From Azospirillum brasilense (GTDB lineage: Bacteria > Pseudomonadota > Alphaproteobacteria > Azospirillales > Azospirillaceae), in assembly GCF_008365405.1 (NCBI RefSeq), contig NZ_QOKV01000019.1, positions 62,001 through 126,000 on the forward strand: 64,000 bases of DNA, read 5' to 3'. Under the pieces are notes generated by a model, which worked only from the letters and a program-made list of their open reading frames with translations, searched no databases and had not been told where the DNA came from. Shown in pieces: positions 42,290-48,853 of this stretch. Position numbers and translations under genes: made by a program. How positions within the stretch are numbered: position 1 is the stretch's first letter; the number at the start of each line of letters is the position of its first letter.

Positions 42290-43099
42290 ATGAACCAGCC
42301 GGACCGTTTGGCTGCCGCCTTGCAGCGTGTGCGCATCACCGCGCGGGTGTTCCACGCCGGCGGCTTCTGCGGGACGGGCGCCGTGCTGGGTGAGCGCGCC
42401 GGTGGTCATCTTCACCTGCTGCGGGGCGGCCGTCTCGGTCTGGAGAGCGGTCATGGGCAACTCATCGACGTGATCGGGCCTGCAGCCATCCTCCTGCCAC
42501 GGGCACACCGTCACCACCTCACCACCCACCTCGATGAACGCGGCGATGCGGACACGGTCGATCTCGTCTGCGCCGACATCGACCTTGGTGGCCTGCGCAA
42601 CCCGTTGGAGCATGGACTGCCCGACGTCATGGTTGTTCCGCTCGATCAGGCGCAGCCCCTGGCCGCGGTGTTGGAGTTGCTGTTCGGCGAAGCGGCGGGG
42701 CAGGGCTGCGGCCGTCAGGTCGTCCTGGATCGGCTGGCGGAGGTCGCGATCGTCCATGTGCTGCGCCATGCCATTGAACGGGCGGACGGCCGCACGGGAT
42801 TGCTGGCCGGATTGGCCCATCCCGCGCTGTCCCGCGCGCTGGTCCGGCTGCATGAGCAACCGTCGGCGGCCTGGACCCTGGAACGCATGGCGGACGAGGC
42901 CGGCATGTCGCGCAGTGTCTTCGCGGAAACCTTCGCCGGGGTGGTGGGCATGACGCCGGGCCTCTATCTGCGGAACTGGCGCCTTCAGTTGGCGAGAGCC
43001 CGGCTGCGCGAGGGGGCGACGCTGAAGCAGGCGGCTCGCGACGTCGGCTACGCCAGCCATGCCGCGCTGTCGCGGGCCCTGTCGGCGAGCGTGTCGTAG
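42290..43099 (+). CDS. AraC-family regulator with cupin_6-type sensor domain
   Basis: A 269-residue regulator. The N-terminal part (about 10-170, including RAGGHLHLLRGGRL and PAAILLPRAHRHHL) matches the cupin_6 sensor; the C-terminal part holds two helix-turn-helix motifs (WTLERMADEAGMSRSVFAET and TLKQAARDVGYASHAALSRA). The protein ends only a few residues after the second motif, slightly shorter than usual. It is divergent from the AhpD-like gene, which is a likely target. The start follows a T-rich stretch with a weak ribosome-binding site. Confidence 0.88.
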   Translation: MNQPDRLAAALQRVRITARVFHAGGFCGTGAVLGERAGGHLHLLRGGRLGLESGHGQLIDVIGPAAILLPRAHRHHLTTHLDERGDADTVDLVCADIDLGGLRNPLEHGLPDVMVVPLDQAQPLAAVLELLFGEAAGQGCGRQVVLDRLAEVAIVHVLRHAIERADGRTGLLAGLAHPALSRALVRLHEQPSAAWTLERMADEAGMSRSVFAETFAGVVGMTPGLYLRNWRLQLARARLREGATLKQAARDVGYASHAALSRALSASVS

Positions 43100-43245
43100 A
43101 GAGCCGCTCCGCGGGTGGGGCGTCTCGGATGCGAGACACGGCGAAGCCGTCTGGTTTCAGGGTGGCGCGCCGCATGGCGGCCTGGGCTTTCGGCTCGCTC
43201 GACCAATATTGACGTCATCAGTTTACCATCAGCCGCGATGGTCCA

Positions 43246-43833
43246 ATGCCGAAGCTGTTCCGCCGCCGGTCGCTTGCCCACATGGCCAGTGCCGTTTTGA
43301 TCGCGTGTTCCGCTTCGGTGGGTTCGGGCGCTGATCCTGGCAAGGCCGATCCAAGGGGACTGATCATCCTCATGAGGCACGCGGAGGCGCCGGGAGTCGG
43401 CGACCCGCCGAATTTTCAACTCCGCGACTGTGCGACCCAGCGCAACCTCGACGCGAACGGCCGCGAGCAGGCCCGGCGGGTCGGTGATCGGCTGCGCAGT
43501 CTCGCGGTTGTCGAGGCCATGGTCTATTCAAGCCAATGGTGTCGATGCCTGGAAACGGCGCGGCTTCTTGAGGTCGGGGCGGTGCGGGAACTTCCGGTGC
43601 TCAACTCCTTCTTCGAGCGGCGTGAGGAGCAGGATGCGCAGATGGCCTCGTTGCGCCGCTTTCTGGCGGGACTGCCGGCCGATGGTGCGCCGGTCGTGCT
43701 GGTGACGCATCAGGTGGTTGTGACCGCGCTGACCGGCGTCTACCCGGCGTCCGGAGAATCGGTTCTCCTGCGGGCAAACGGGACGGACAAGCCGACCATC
43801 GAGGAGCGCATCGAGACCGACGGCTCCAGATAG
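43246..43833 (+). CDS. histidine phosphatase family protein, probable lipoprotein
   Basis: A 195-residue protein. The N-terminus has basic residues, a short hydrophobic stretch and a lipobox-like LIAC (Cys21), so it is probably an outer- or inner-membrane lipoprotein. The phosphatase signature is LMRHAE (Arg44, His45), with VLVTHQVVV providing the second catalytic His near residue 150. Branch-2-type or SixA-like substrates are possible; none can be named. Standalone gene in a region of lower G+C. Confidence 0.78.
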   Translation: MPKLFRRRSLAHMASAVLIACSASVGSGADPGKADPRGLIILMRHAEAPGVGDPPNFQLRDCATQRNLDANGREQARRVGDRLRSLAVVEAMVYSSQWCRCLETARLLEVGAVRELPVLNSFFERREEQDAQMASLRRFLAGLPADGAPVVLVTHQVVVTALTGVYPASGESVLLRANGTDKPTIEERIETDGSR

Positions 43834-43960
43834 ACGGTTGGCGCATAGAAGCCCTCGGGACACGGCGTCAGCACCGTGACCGTGCGCCTGGGCAACATCG
43901 GGTGGACCCAGGCGCCATCCGGGCGCGCTACGCGCTCCAGGCCGGCCAGGAATGCCCCTG

Positions 43961-44233
43961 TTACTCCGCCGCCATGGCCAGGGGGGTGTAGGAGAATTCC
44001 TGCGGTTTTGGCGTGGCCTCCCTAAAGTATTCCAGTACGTAGACCCGTACGGCGCTGGACAGGTTGCTGGCATCCACAGCCTCCACCCGCTCGGCGAGGC
44101 GATTGCACAGTTCGCCCACGGTCAGGCTTTCTCTCTGCGCGATTTCCTCCAGCCCCTCCCAGAAGGCGGCCTCCAGCCGCATGCTGGTGCGCTTTCCGGC
44201 GACATAGATGTTTCTGAGCTTCTTCGATGACAT
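43961..44233 (-). CDS. ribbon-helix-helix (RHH_4) protein
   Basis: A 90-residue small DNA-binding-type protein. The segment RTSMRLEAAFWEGLEEIAQR followed by LTVGELCNRL matches the RHH_4 fold (beta strand then two helices). Such proteins act as dimers that repress promoters, often their own. A TGTGA-N6-TCACA palindrome lies 69-84 bases upstream of its start. No toxin-like partner is adjacent, so a toxin-antitoxin role is not supported. Confidence 0.8.
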   Translation of the reverse strand: MSSKKLRNIYVAGKRTSMRLEAAFWEGLEEIAQRESLTVGELCNRLAERVEAVDASNLSSAVRVYVLEYFREATPKPQEFSYTPLAMAAE

Positions 44234-44635
44234 GGCAGGACCATTGCGCGACAGGTTGCACTCTTATGTGTGAAGCGTCGCGGAGTCCGAGCCGAAAAAC
44301 ATGTGATGAACTTCACATAAATCGCAGAGGACCATGCCGCGGCGCCACAATGACACAGCGGGGCGGCTACCGGTTCAATTGCAGAAGCCGCTCTTACAGG
44401 CGACCCTCTTGGGCTCGGATTCGCCCCGCCTCAGCGCCGGGCGTCGCATCGGCCACACGTCTGGTTGCTCCTCATTTCGCACCGGCCAGTGCCGCCCCCT
44501 GTTCCGATGATCGGATATCCAACAGTTCCCCTCCATGCCAAGCTGAACGGCGGGCCGAAGGGCATGTCGTCGTGGCCGATCTCCTTTGGTACCGGATCGA
44601 AGCCCCAGCCGGGCTGCAAGCGGACGGAGCCGGCT
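44234..44635. other. 402-base non-coding gap between divergent genes
   Basis: No gene is supported. The left side contains a CRP/FNR-like palindrome (44302-44317). An in-frame extension of the downstream gene reaches back to 44465, but lacks a ribosome-binding site and codes for low-confidence sequence, so it was not used. Confidence 0.5.
44302..44317. promoter_or_regulatory. CRP/FNR-superfamily-like site TGTGATGAACTTCACA
   Basis: The half-sites TGTGA and TCACA are both perfect and separated by six bases, which is the consensus layout of CRP sites. It lies upstream of the RHH gene on the minus strand and far upstream of the GST-like gene on the plus strand. Function is inferred from the match alone. 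Confidence 0.5.
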
Positions 44636-45340
44636 ATGATCACGCTGTACACCTACCCCCACCTTTATGGCTTGGCGGACAACAACCCCTACGGCCTCAA
44701 GGTTGTGGCGTTTCTGCGCCTGTGTGGACTGTCCTATCGGCAAGAGCATGTCATCGACGCCCATGACGCCCCCCGCGGGCAATTGCCGTATATCCTGGAT
44801 GGCAGCACTGTGGTCGGAGACAGCGATCTCATCATCGCGCACCTGATCCGACAACACCGCCTGCCGATCGACGATGACCTCAGTGAGGCCGAACGACGCA
44901 TTGATCATATGATCCGGCGCACACTCGACGACTTGTATTGGGTAATGTCCTACTCACGGTGGTCCGATGTACGGTTCTGGCCCTTGTTTCGGGACCGGTT
45001 GCTCAACACGCATCCAGACATCACCGAGGCATTGCTTGAGGCGGCACGGCAGTACAACCTGAAACGCTACCATTTCCAGGGCATCGGCCGTTACGATACC
45101 GACCAGATCTACAACCGCGGTCTCACTGACCTGGACGTCATCGCGGGCACCTTGGCGGACCGGCCTTTCCTGTTCGGCGCCACTCCACACAGCATCGACA
45201 CGGCGCTGATGGGCTTCCTGCCCAACATTTACCGGTACGAGATCGACACGCCGTTGCGCGCGTTTGTCGCGGCACAGCCCAACCTGACCGATTTCTGCCG
45301 GCGCACGGCTCCCTTGGTGAGTTTGGCACCATCCGCATAG
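44636..45340 (+). CDS. glutathione S-transferase-like protein (Tom37/FAXC type)
   Basis: A 234-residue protein with a thioredoxin-like N-terminal domain (MITLYTYPHLYGLADNNPYG, GQLPYILDGSTVVGDSDLII) and a helical C-terminal domain (about 85-230). The layout fits the GST superfamily, especially the failed-axon-connection/Tom37 branch. The catalytic residue is not obvious. CGGAG before the ATG at 44636 supports this start over upstream ones. The gene is less G+C-rich than the window average. Confidence 0.75.
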   Translation: MITLYTYPHLYGLADNNPYGLKVVAFLRLCGLSYRQEHVIDAHDAPRGQLPYILDGSTVVGDSDLIIAHLIRQHRLPIDDDLSEAERRIDHMIRRTLDDLYWVMSYSRWSDVRFWPLFRDRLLNTHPDITEALLEAARQYNLKRYHFQGIGRYDTDQIYNRGLTDLDVIAGTLADRPFLFGATPHSIDTALMGFLPNIYRYEIDTPLRAFVAAQPNLTDFCRRTAPLVSLAPSA

Positions 45341-45416
45341 TGAGTGTTTGCGGCTGGCGAGACCGTACGGGAACCAGCATCACCTCGGCCTCGCCGTTTG
45401 ATGAGGGAGGCAGTCC

Positions 45417-46238
45417 GTGCCATTCACTCGTGCTTTGGCCTATGCGGTCTACACGCTGTGGGTTTCGGTTTGTGCCTTCGCCCCAGAGCTCCTTTGGCAA
45501 GGGTTCTTGCTGATGCGCGGCCATTTTGGCGCCGCGGAGCTGTTTTCCGCGCTGTTCATCGGCACGCTCTTTGCCTTTTTCGTGGAACCGCTGGTGGAAC
45601 GGCTCAAGGCCGGGCGGTGGCGTTTGGCGCACGCGCCATCCGGTGGAATGCTGCTTGGCGTTCTGGTGTCGCTGGTCTTTGGGATTGTCGTCGTGTGCAT
45701 CCACGAAGCGATGATTGCCTATCTCGGTGCTGAGCACGCAGGTGACGAAGCCAAGCGAGCCAGTTTGGCAAGAGCGATCGACAGCGCCTGCGAGTGGGCT
45801 TCCATTCCAGCAGCGATCACGGCCGCCTGGTTCGCCGTGGGGACGTCTCGCCGGCTTGCTCTACCGGCGACGGGCTTCGCGTGCGTCTGGATTGTCATCA
45901 TCGGCCACTTCTATGGGTGGGGGTGGCCGATCGTGATGACGAGCGCCGTGCCGGGCTTTCTGATCGCGTTGCTTGGCAGCAGAATCGTGCTTCGCCAATG
46001 GGATGCGAGCACCATTCCGGCGTTGGCGCAGCTCACGGCGTGGGTGGCAGGGAGCTGGATGCTGCTGGCCTGGGGAATTCAGGCGGGCTCCGCAATGATC
46101 GACAGCCCAGGCTTGCAGCTTTACACGCCGGAGGCGTTCTACGAGGATATTCGCTTCTACCTTGGCTGGTGCCTGGGGCTTTTGGTCGCTCCCAACCCGG
46201 TGCCGGACCATGCGTCGCAGACCGGTCACGCAACCTGA
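45417..46238 (+). CDS. integral membrane protein of unknown function
   Basis: A 273-residue protein with about seven hydrophobic segments, for example 8-32, 45-60, 75-98, 125-145, 150-172, 178-192 and 210-230. The start is GTG with GGGAGG eight bases upstream. No transporter or enzyme signature is recognised. A 60-base sample at 45421-45480 is 55% G+C by hand count, well below most genes here, so it may be acquired. It could be co-transcribed with the GST-like gene (76-base gap). Confidence 0.65.
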   Translation: MPFTRALAYAVYTLWVSVCAFAPELLWQGFLLMRGHFGAAELFSALFIGTLFAFFVEPLVERLKAGRWRLAHAPSGGMLLGVLVSLVFGIVVVCIHEAMIAYLGAEHAGDEAKRASLARAIDSACEWASIPAAITAAWFAVGTSRRLALPATGFACVWIVIIGHFYGWGWPIVMTSAVPGFLIALLGSRIVLRQWDASTIPALAQLTAWVAGSWMLLAWGIQAGSAMIDSPGLQLYTPEAFYEDIRFYLGWCLGLLVAPNPVPDHASQTGHAT

Positions 46239-46599
46239 ACCGACCAGCGGCTTGCGGTCCAACTCGGACTTCAGGATATCCGCATCGTGCGCAAGCTGAT
46301 CAATTCGCATCGGAACCGGTTGGCTGGCTTGGGCCGGATCGTGAACGTCGCCGCTGGCGGAGGGGGAAGATTCGGCTGCAGCGCAGCTGGGCGCTTGATT
46401 CGCTCAACGTCGCCCCTCAGGCCCAGATAACCCGAAACCGGGCTTCCCCGTGTGCACAGGGTGTGCACAAGAAATTTCCGTACAGAATTGGAAAGTGAGA
46501 ATTCCGAGGGGGTTCTATTACCTTCTGTGCACAGTCTGGTGCGCACGAAAAAGGACCCCAACCAACTCAAAAAAAGAAAACAAAATCAGTTGGTTAAGG
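46239..46599. other. non-coding gap with three TGTGCACA palindromes
   Basis: No gene is supported. The palindrome TGTGCACA occurs at 46451-46458, 46462-46469 and 46526-46533, with a degenerate copy near 46539. The right half is A+T-rich and runs into the 3' end of tRNA-Gln, a common site for integration of foreign DNA, but no attachment-site duplicate was found in the window. Confidence 0.45.
46561..46594 (-). terminator. terminator-like T-rich hairpin after tRNA-Gln
   Basis: ACCAACT (46561-46567) pairs with AGTTGGT (46588-46594). The loop, read on the minus strand, is a long T-rich run (TTTTGTTTTCTTTTTTT). It lies just past the 3' end of the tRNA, where its transcript should stop. Confidence 0.5.
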
Positions 46600-46674
46600 T
46601 GGCTGGGGCGCCAGGATTCGAACCTGGGAATGGCGGTACCAAAAACCGCTGCCTTACCGCTTGGCGACGCCCCA
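46600..46674 (-). tRNA. tRNA-Gln (anticodon TTG)
   Basis: A 75-base tRNA on the minus strand with encoded CCA. The acceptor stem TGGGGCG pairs with CGCCCCA. The anticodon stem GCGGT/ACCGC encloses TTTTGGT, giving anticodon TTG. The T-loop contains TTCGAAT. Confidence 0.97.
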
Positions 46675-46708
46675 ACCGAACGGCGCAATCCGCGCCGGAA
46701 GGGTCGGG

Positions 46709-46738
46709 ACCATAATCGGAAACCCGACCCGATTGCAA
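46709..46738 (-). promoter_or_regulatory. promoter of tRNA-Gln
   Basis: On the minus strand TTGCAA (46738-46733) and TATGGT (46714-46709) are 18 bases apart, a good -35/-10 pair about 35 bases upstream of the mature tRNA. Confidence 0.55.
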
Positions 46739-46753
46739 CAGCTTCGTTGACCC

Positions 46754-48853
46754 TTACCGCCCCTCGCGACGCCACGCCATCAACAGGGCCCCCAGCGCCA
46801 GCGCCAGCACCGCGGCCACCGGCAGCAACGGCACCTCCGACACGCCCGTCACCGTGAAATCGCCGTTGGCGCGAAGGCCGATCCAGTCGTCGCCGCTCTG
46901 CGCCCGGTCGGGGCGGGTGCGGCGCACGTCGATGCCGGGGCGCACGTCGCCCTCGGTGTCGGAAATCCAATGCACGCCGCCGCCGGTCTCCTCGGCGACG
47001 CCCGACAGGCGGTCGCCGGTGGAGCGCACGTCGGCCAGTTCCGGCGGGTTGACGGCGCCCACCACGGCCAGGGCCGTGCGCTCGCCGTCGGTGATGCGGT
47101 AGATGCCCGGCTCGCCGGCGACCACGGTGGCGCTGGCGCGGCCCGTGCGATCCTCGGTCATCTCCAGCGTCCGGGTCTCGTCGGAGGGCGTGGTGAGGGT
47201 GATGCTGCGCGGGTCGGGCTCCAGGGAGCGGCGCTCCACCGTGATGCGGTTGCCGTCCACATGGGCGCGCAGGTCGTTCTCCTCCAGCTCCGGCTCCTTC
47301 ATCAGCCAGTGGGCGAGGCGGCGCAGAAGCTCGGCCTGGGGGCCGCCACCCTCGAAGCCGCGGCTCCACAACCACATCTGGTCGGACGCCAGTTGCGCCA
47401 CCCGGCCCTTGCCGACGCGGTCGAGAATCAGCAGCGGGCGGTCGTCGGCCCCGTTCATCACCACCGCGCCATTGCCCGGCACGACCTCCACCTGATGGAA
47501 CCAGCGGCCCCAGCTCGGCTCGCCGTCCGGGTGGTCGCCGGGCAGGCCGGCGGTCACCGGGTGGCGGCGGCCGACCTCCGTCACGGTCGGCTTGAAGGGG
47601 CGGTCGATGGCTTGGCCGGTCGGCTCCGCCGGCATCACCTGGCCCAGCGGGGTGCGGAACAGCGACAGCGGCGTGGCGTAGCCCTGGCCGGACGCCTCCA
47701 GCAGAGCGCCGCCCTTCTGGACGTACTCGGCGATGTTCTCCAGATACATCTGCGGCAGCACGCCGCGCCGGCGATAGCGGTCGAAGATGATCAGGTCGAA
47801 CTCGTCCAGCTTGATCTCGAACAGCTCGCGGATCGGGAAGGCGATCAGCGACAGCTCGCGGATTGGCGTGCCGTCCTGCTTCTCCGGCGGGCGCAGGATG
47901 GTGAAGTGGACGAGGTCGACCGACGGATCGGCCTTCAGCAGGTTGCGCCACGTCCGCTCGCCCGCGTGCGGCTCGCCGGACACCAGCAGGACGCGCAGGC
48001 GGTCGCGCACACCGTTCACCACCACGGCGGTGCGGTTGTTGGCGAGCGTCAGCTCCTGCCGCGCCGCCTCGACCTCCATCTCCAGCACGTTCTGGCCGCC
48101 GTGGTTGACCGGCAGCTCCATGTGGAAGTCCTGGCCCACCGGTACGCGGATGGTGCGCGGCGGCCCGCCGTCCTGACGCAGAGTCACCGCCGCATCGGCC
48201 GATTGGCGGCGCGGCATGTCGTCCACCCGGATGGTCAGTTCCACCGGTTTGCCGACGAGGCCGTAGGCCGGGGCCTGGACGATGGCCAGACGGCGGTCGC
48301 CCTCGTCGCGGTTGCCGGTCAGCAGCGTGTGCAGCGGGCCGATCTCGGCCAGCCGGGCGAGGTTCTCCGGAACGTCGTGGACCTGCCCGTCGGTGATCAG
48401 CACCGCCCCGGCCATGCGGCGGCGCGGCACGTCAGCCATGGCGCGGTTCAGCGCGTCGAACAGGTGCGTCTCGTTGATGGCGGAGGCGCCGGACTCCGCG
48501 TCGCCGGCGCGGACCACCCGCAGCTCCAGGTCGTCGAAGGTCTTCAGCCGCTCGGTCAGGCGCTCCAGCTCGGCCTCGGCGCGGGCGCGGCGGTCGCCGA
48601 TGTTCTGGCTGGGCGAGGCGTCGAGCACGACGACGGCCACGTCCTTGATCGGCTCCCGCTTCTCCTGCACCAGCGACGGGTTGATCAGCGCCAGCGCCAG
48701 CACCGCCACCGCCAGGGCGCGCAGCCAGACGCCGCGCGCCCGGCGGAAGACGGCCAGGGCCAGGATCGCCAGCGCCGCCACGAACAGCGGCACCAGGAAG
48801 ACCCAGGGCAGCAGCGGCGCCAGAGCGATGGAGGTTCCGTCAAGCAGGGTCAC
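46754..48853 (-). CDS. membrane protein with glutamine-amidotransferase-like domain
   Basis: A 699-residue protein. Two N-terminal helices (about 12-60) and one C-terminal helix (about 675-692) enclose a VWA-like region (VAVVVLDASPSQNIGDRRAR, MAGAVLITDGQVHDV) and a class-I-amidotransferase-like domain (LRVLLVSGEPHAGERTWRNL, LIIFDRYRRRGVLP, GYATPLSLF). The amidotransferase triad is not apparent, so the domain may be structural. The start is GTG overlapping the upstream stop (GTGA). It is the last gene of the MoxR operon. Its exact role is unknown. Confidence 0.8.
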   Translation of the reverse strand: MTLLDGTSIALAPLLPWVFLVPLFVAALAILALAVFRRARGVWLRALAVAVLALALINPSLVQEKREPIKDVAVVVLDASPSQNIGDRRARAEAELERLTERLKTFDDLELRVVRAGDAESGASAINETHLFDALNRAMADVPRRRMAGAVLITDGQVHDVPENLARLAEIGPLHTLLTGNRDEGDRRLAIVQAPAYGLVGKPVELTIRVDDMPRRQSADAAVTLRQDGGPPRTIRVPVGQDFHMELPVNHGGQNVLEMEVEAARQELTLANNRTAVVVNGVRDRLRVLLVSGEPHAGERTWRNLLKADPSVDLVHFTILRPPEKQDGTPIRELSLIAFPIRELFEIKLDEFDLIIFDRYRRRGVLPQMYLENIAEYVQKGGALLEASGQGYATPLSLFRTPLGQVMPAEPTGQAIDRPFKPTVTEVGRRHPVTAGLPGDHPDGEPSWGRWFHQVEVVPGNGAVVMNGADDRPLLILDRVGKGRVAQLASDQMWLWSRGFEGGGPQAELLRRLAHWLMKEPELEENDLRAHVDGNRITVERRSLEPDPRSITLTTPSDETRTLEMTEDRTGRASATVVAGEPGIYRITDGERTALAVVGAVNPPELADVRSTGDRLSGVAEETGGGVHWISDTEGDVRPGIDVRRTRPDRAQSGDDWIGLRANGDFTVTGVSEVPLLPVAAVLALALGALLMAWRREGR

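Noticed and set aside
43961..44233. Toxin-antitoxin system with the RHH protein as antitoxin
   Set aside because: No toxin-like gene is adjacent in either direction; RHH_4 proteins are common as single genes in this group.
46239..46600. Integrase-type attachment site at tRNA-Gln
   Set aside because: No integrase gene and no duplicated tRNA 3' end were found in the window; kept only as a possible eroded island.
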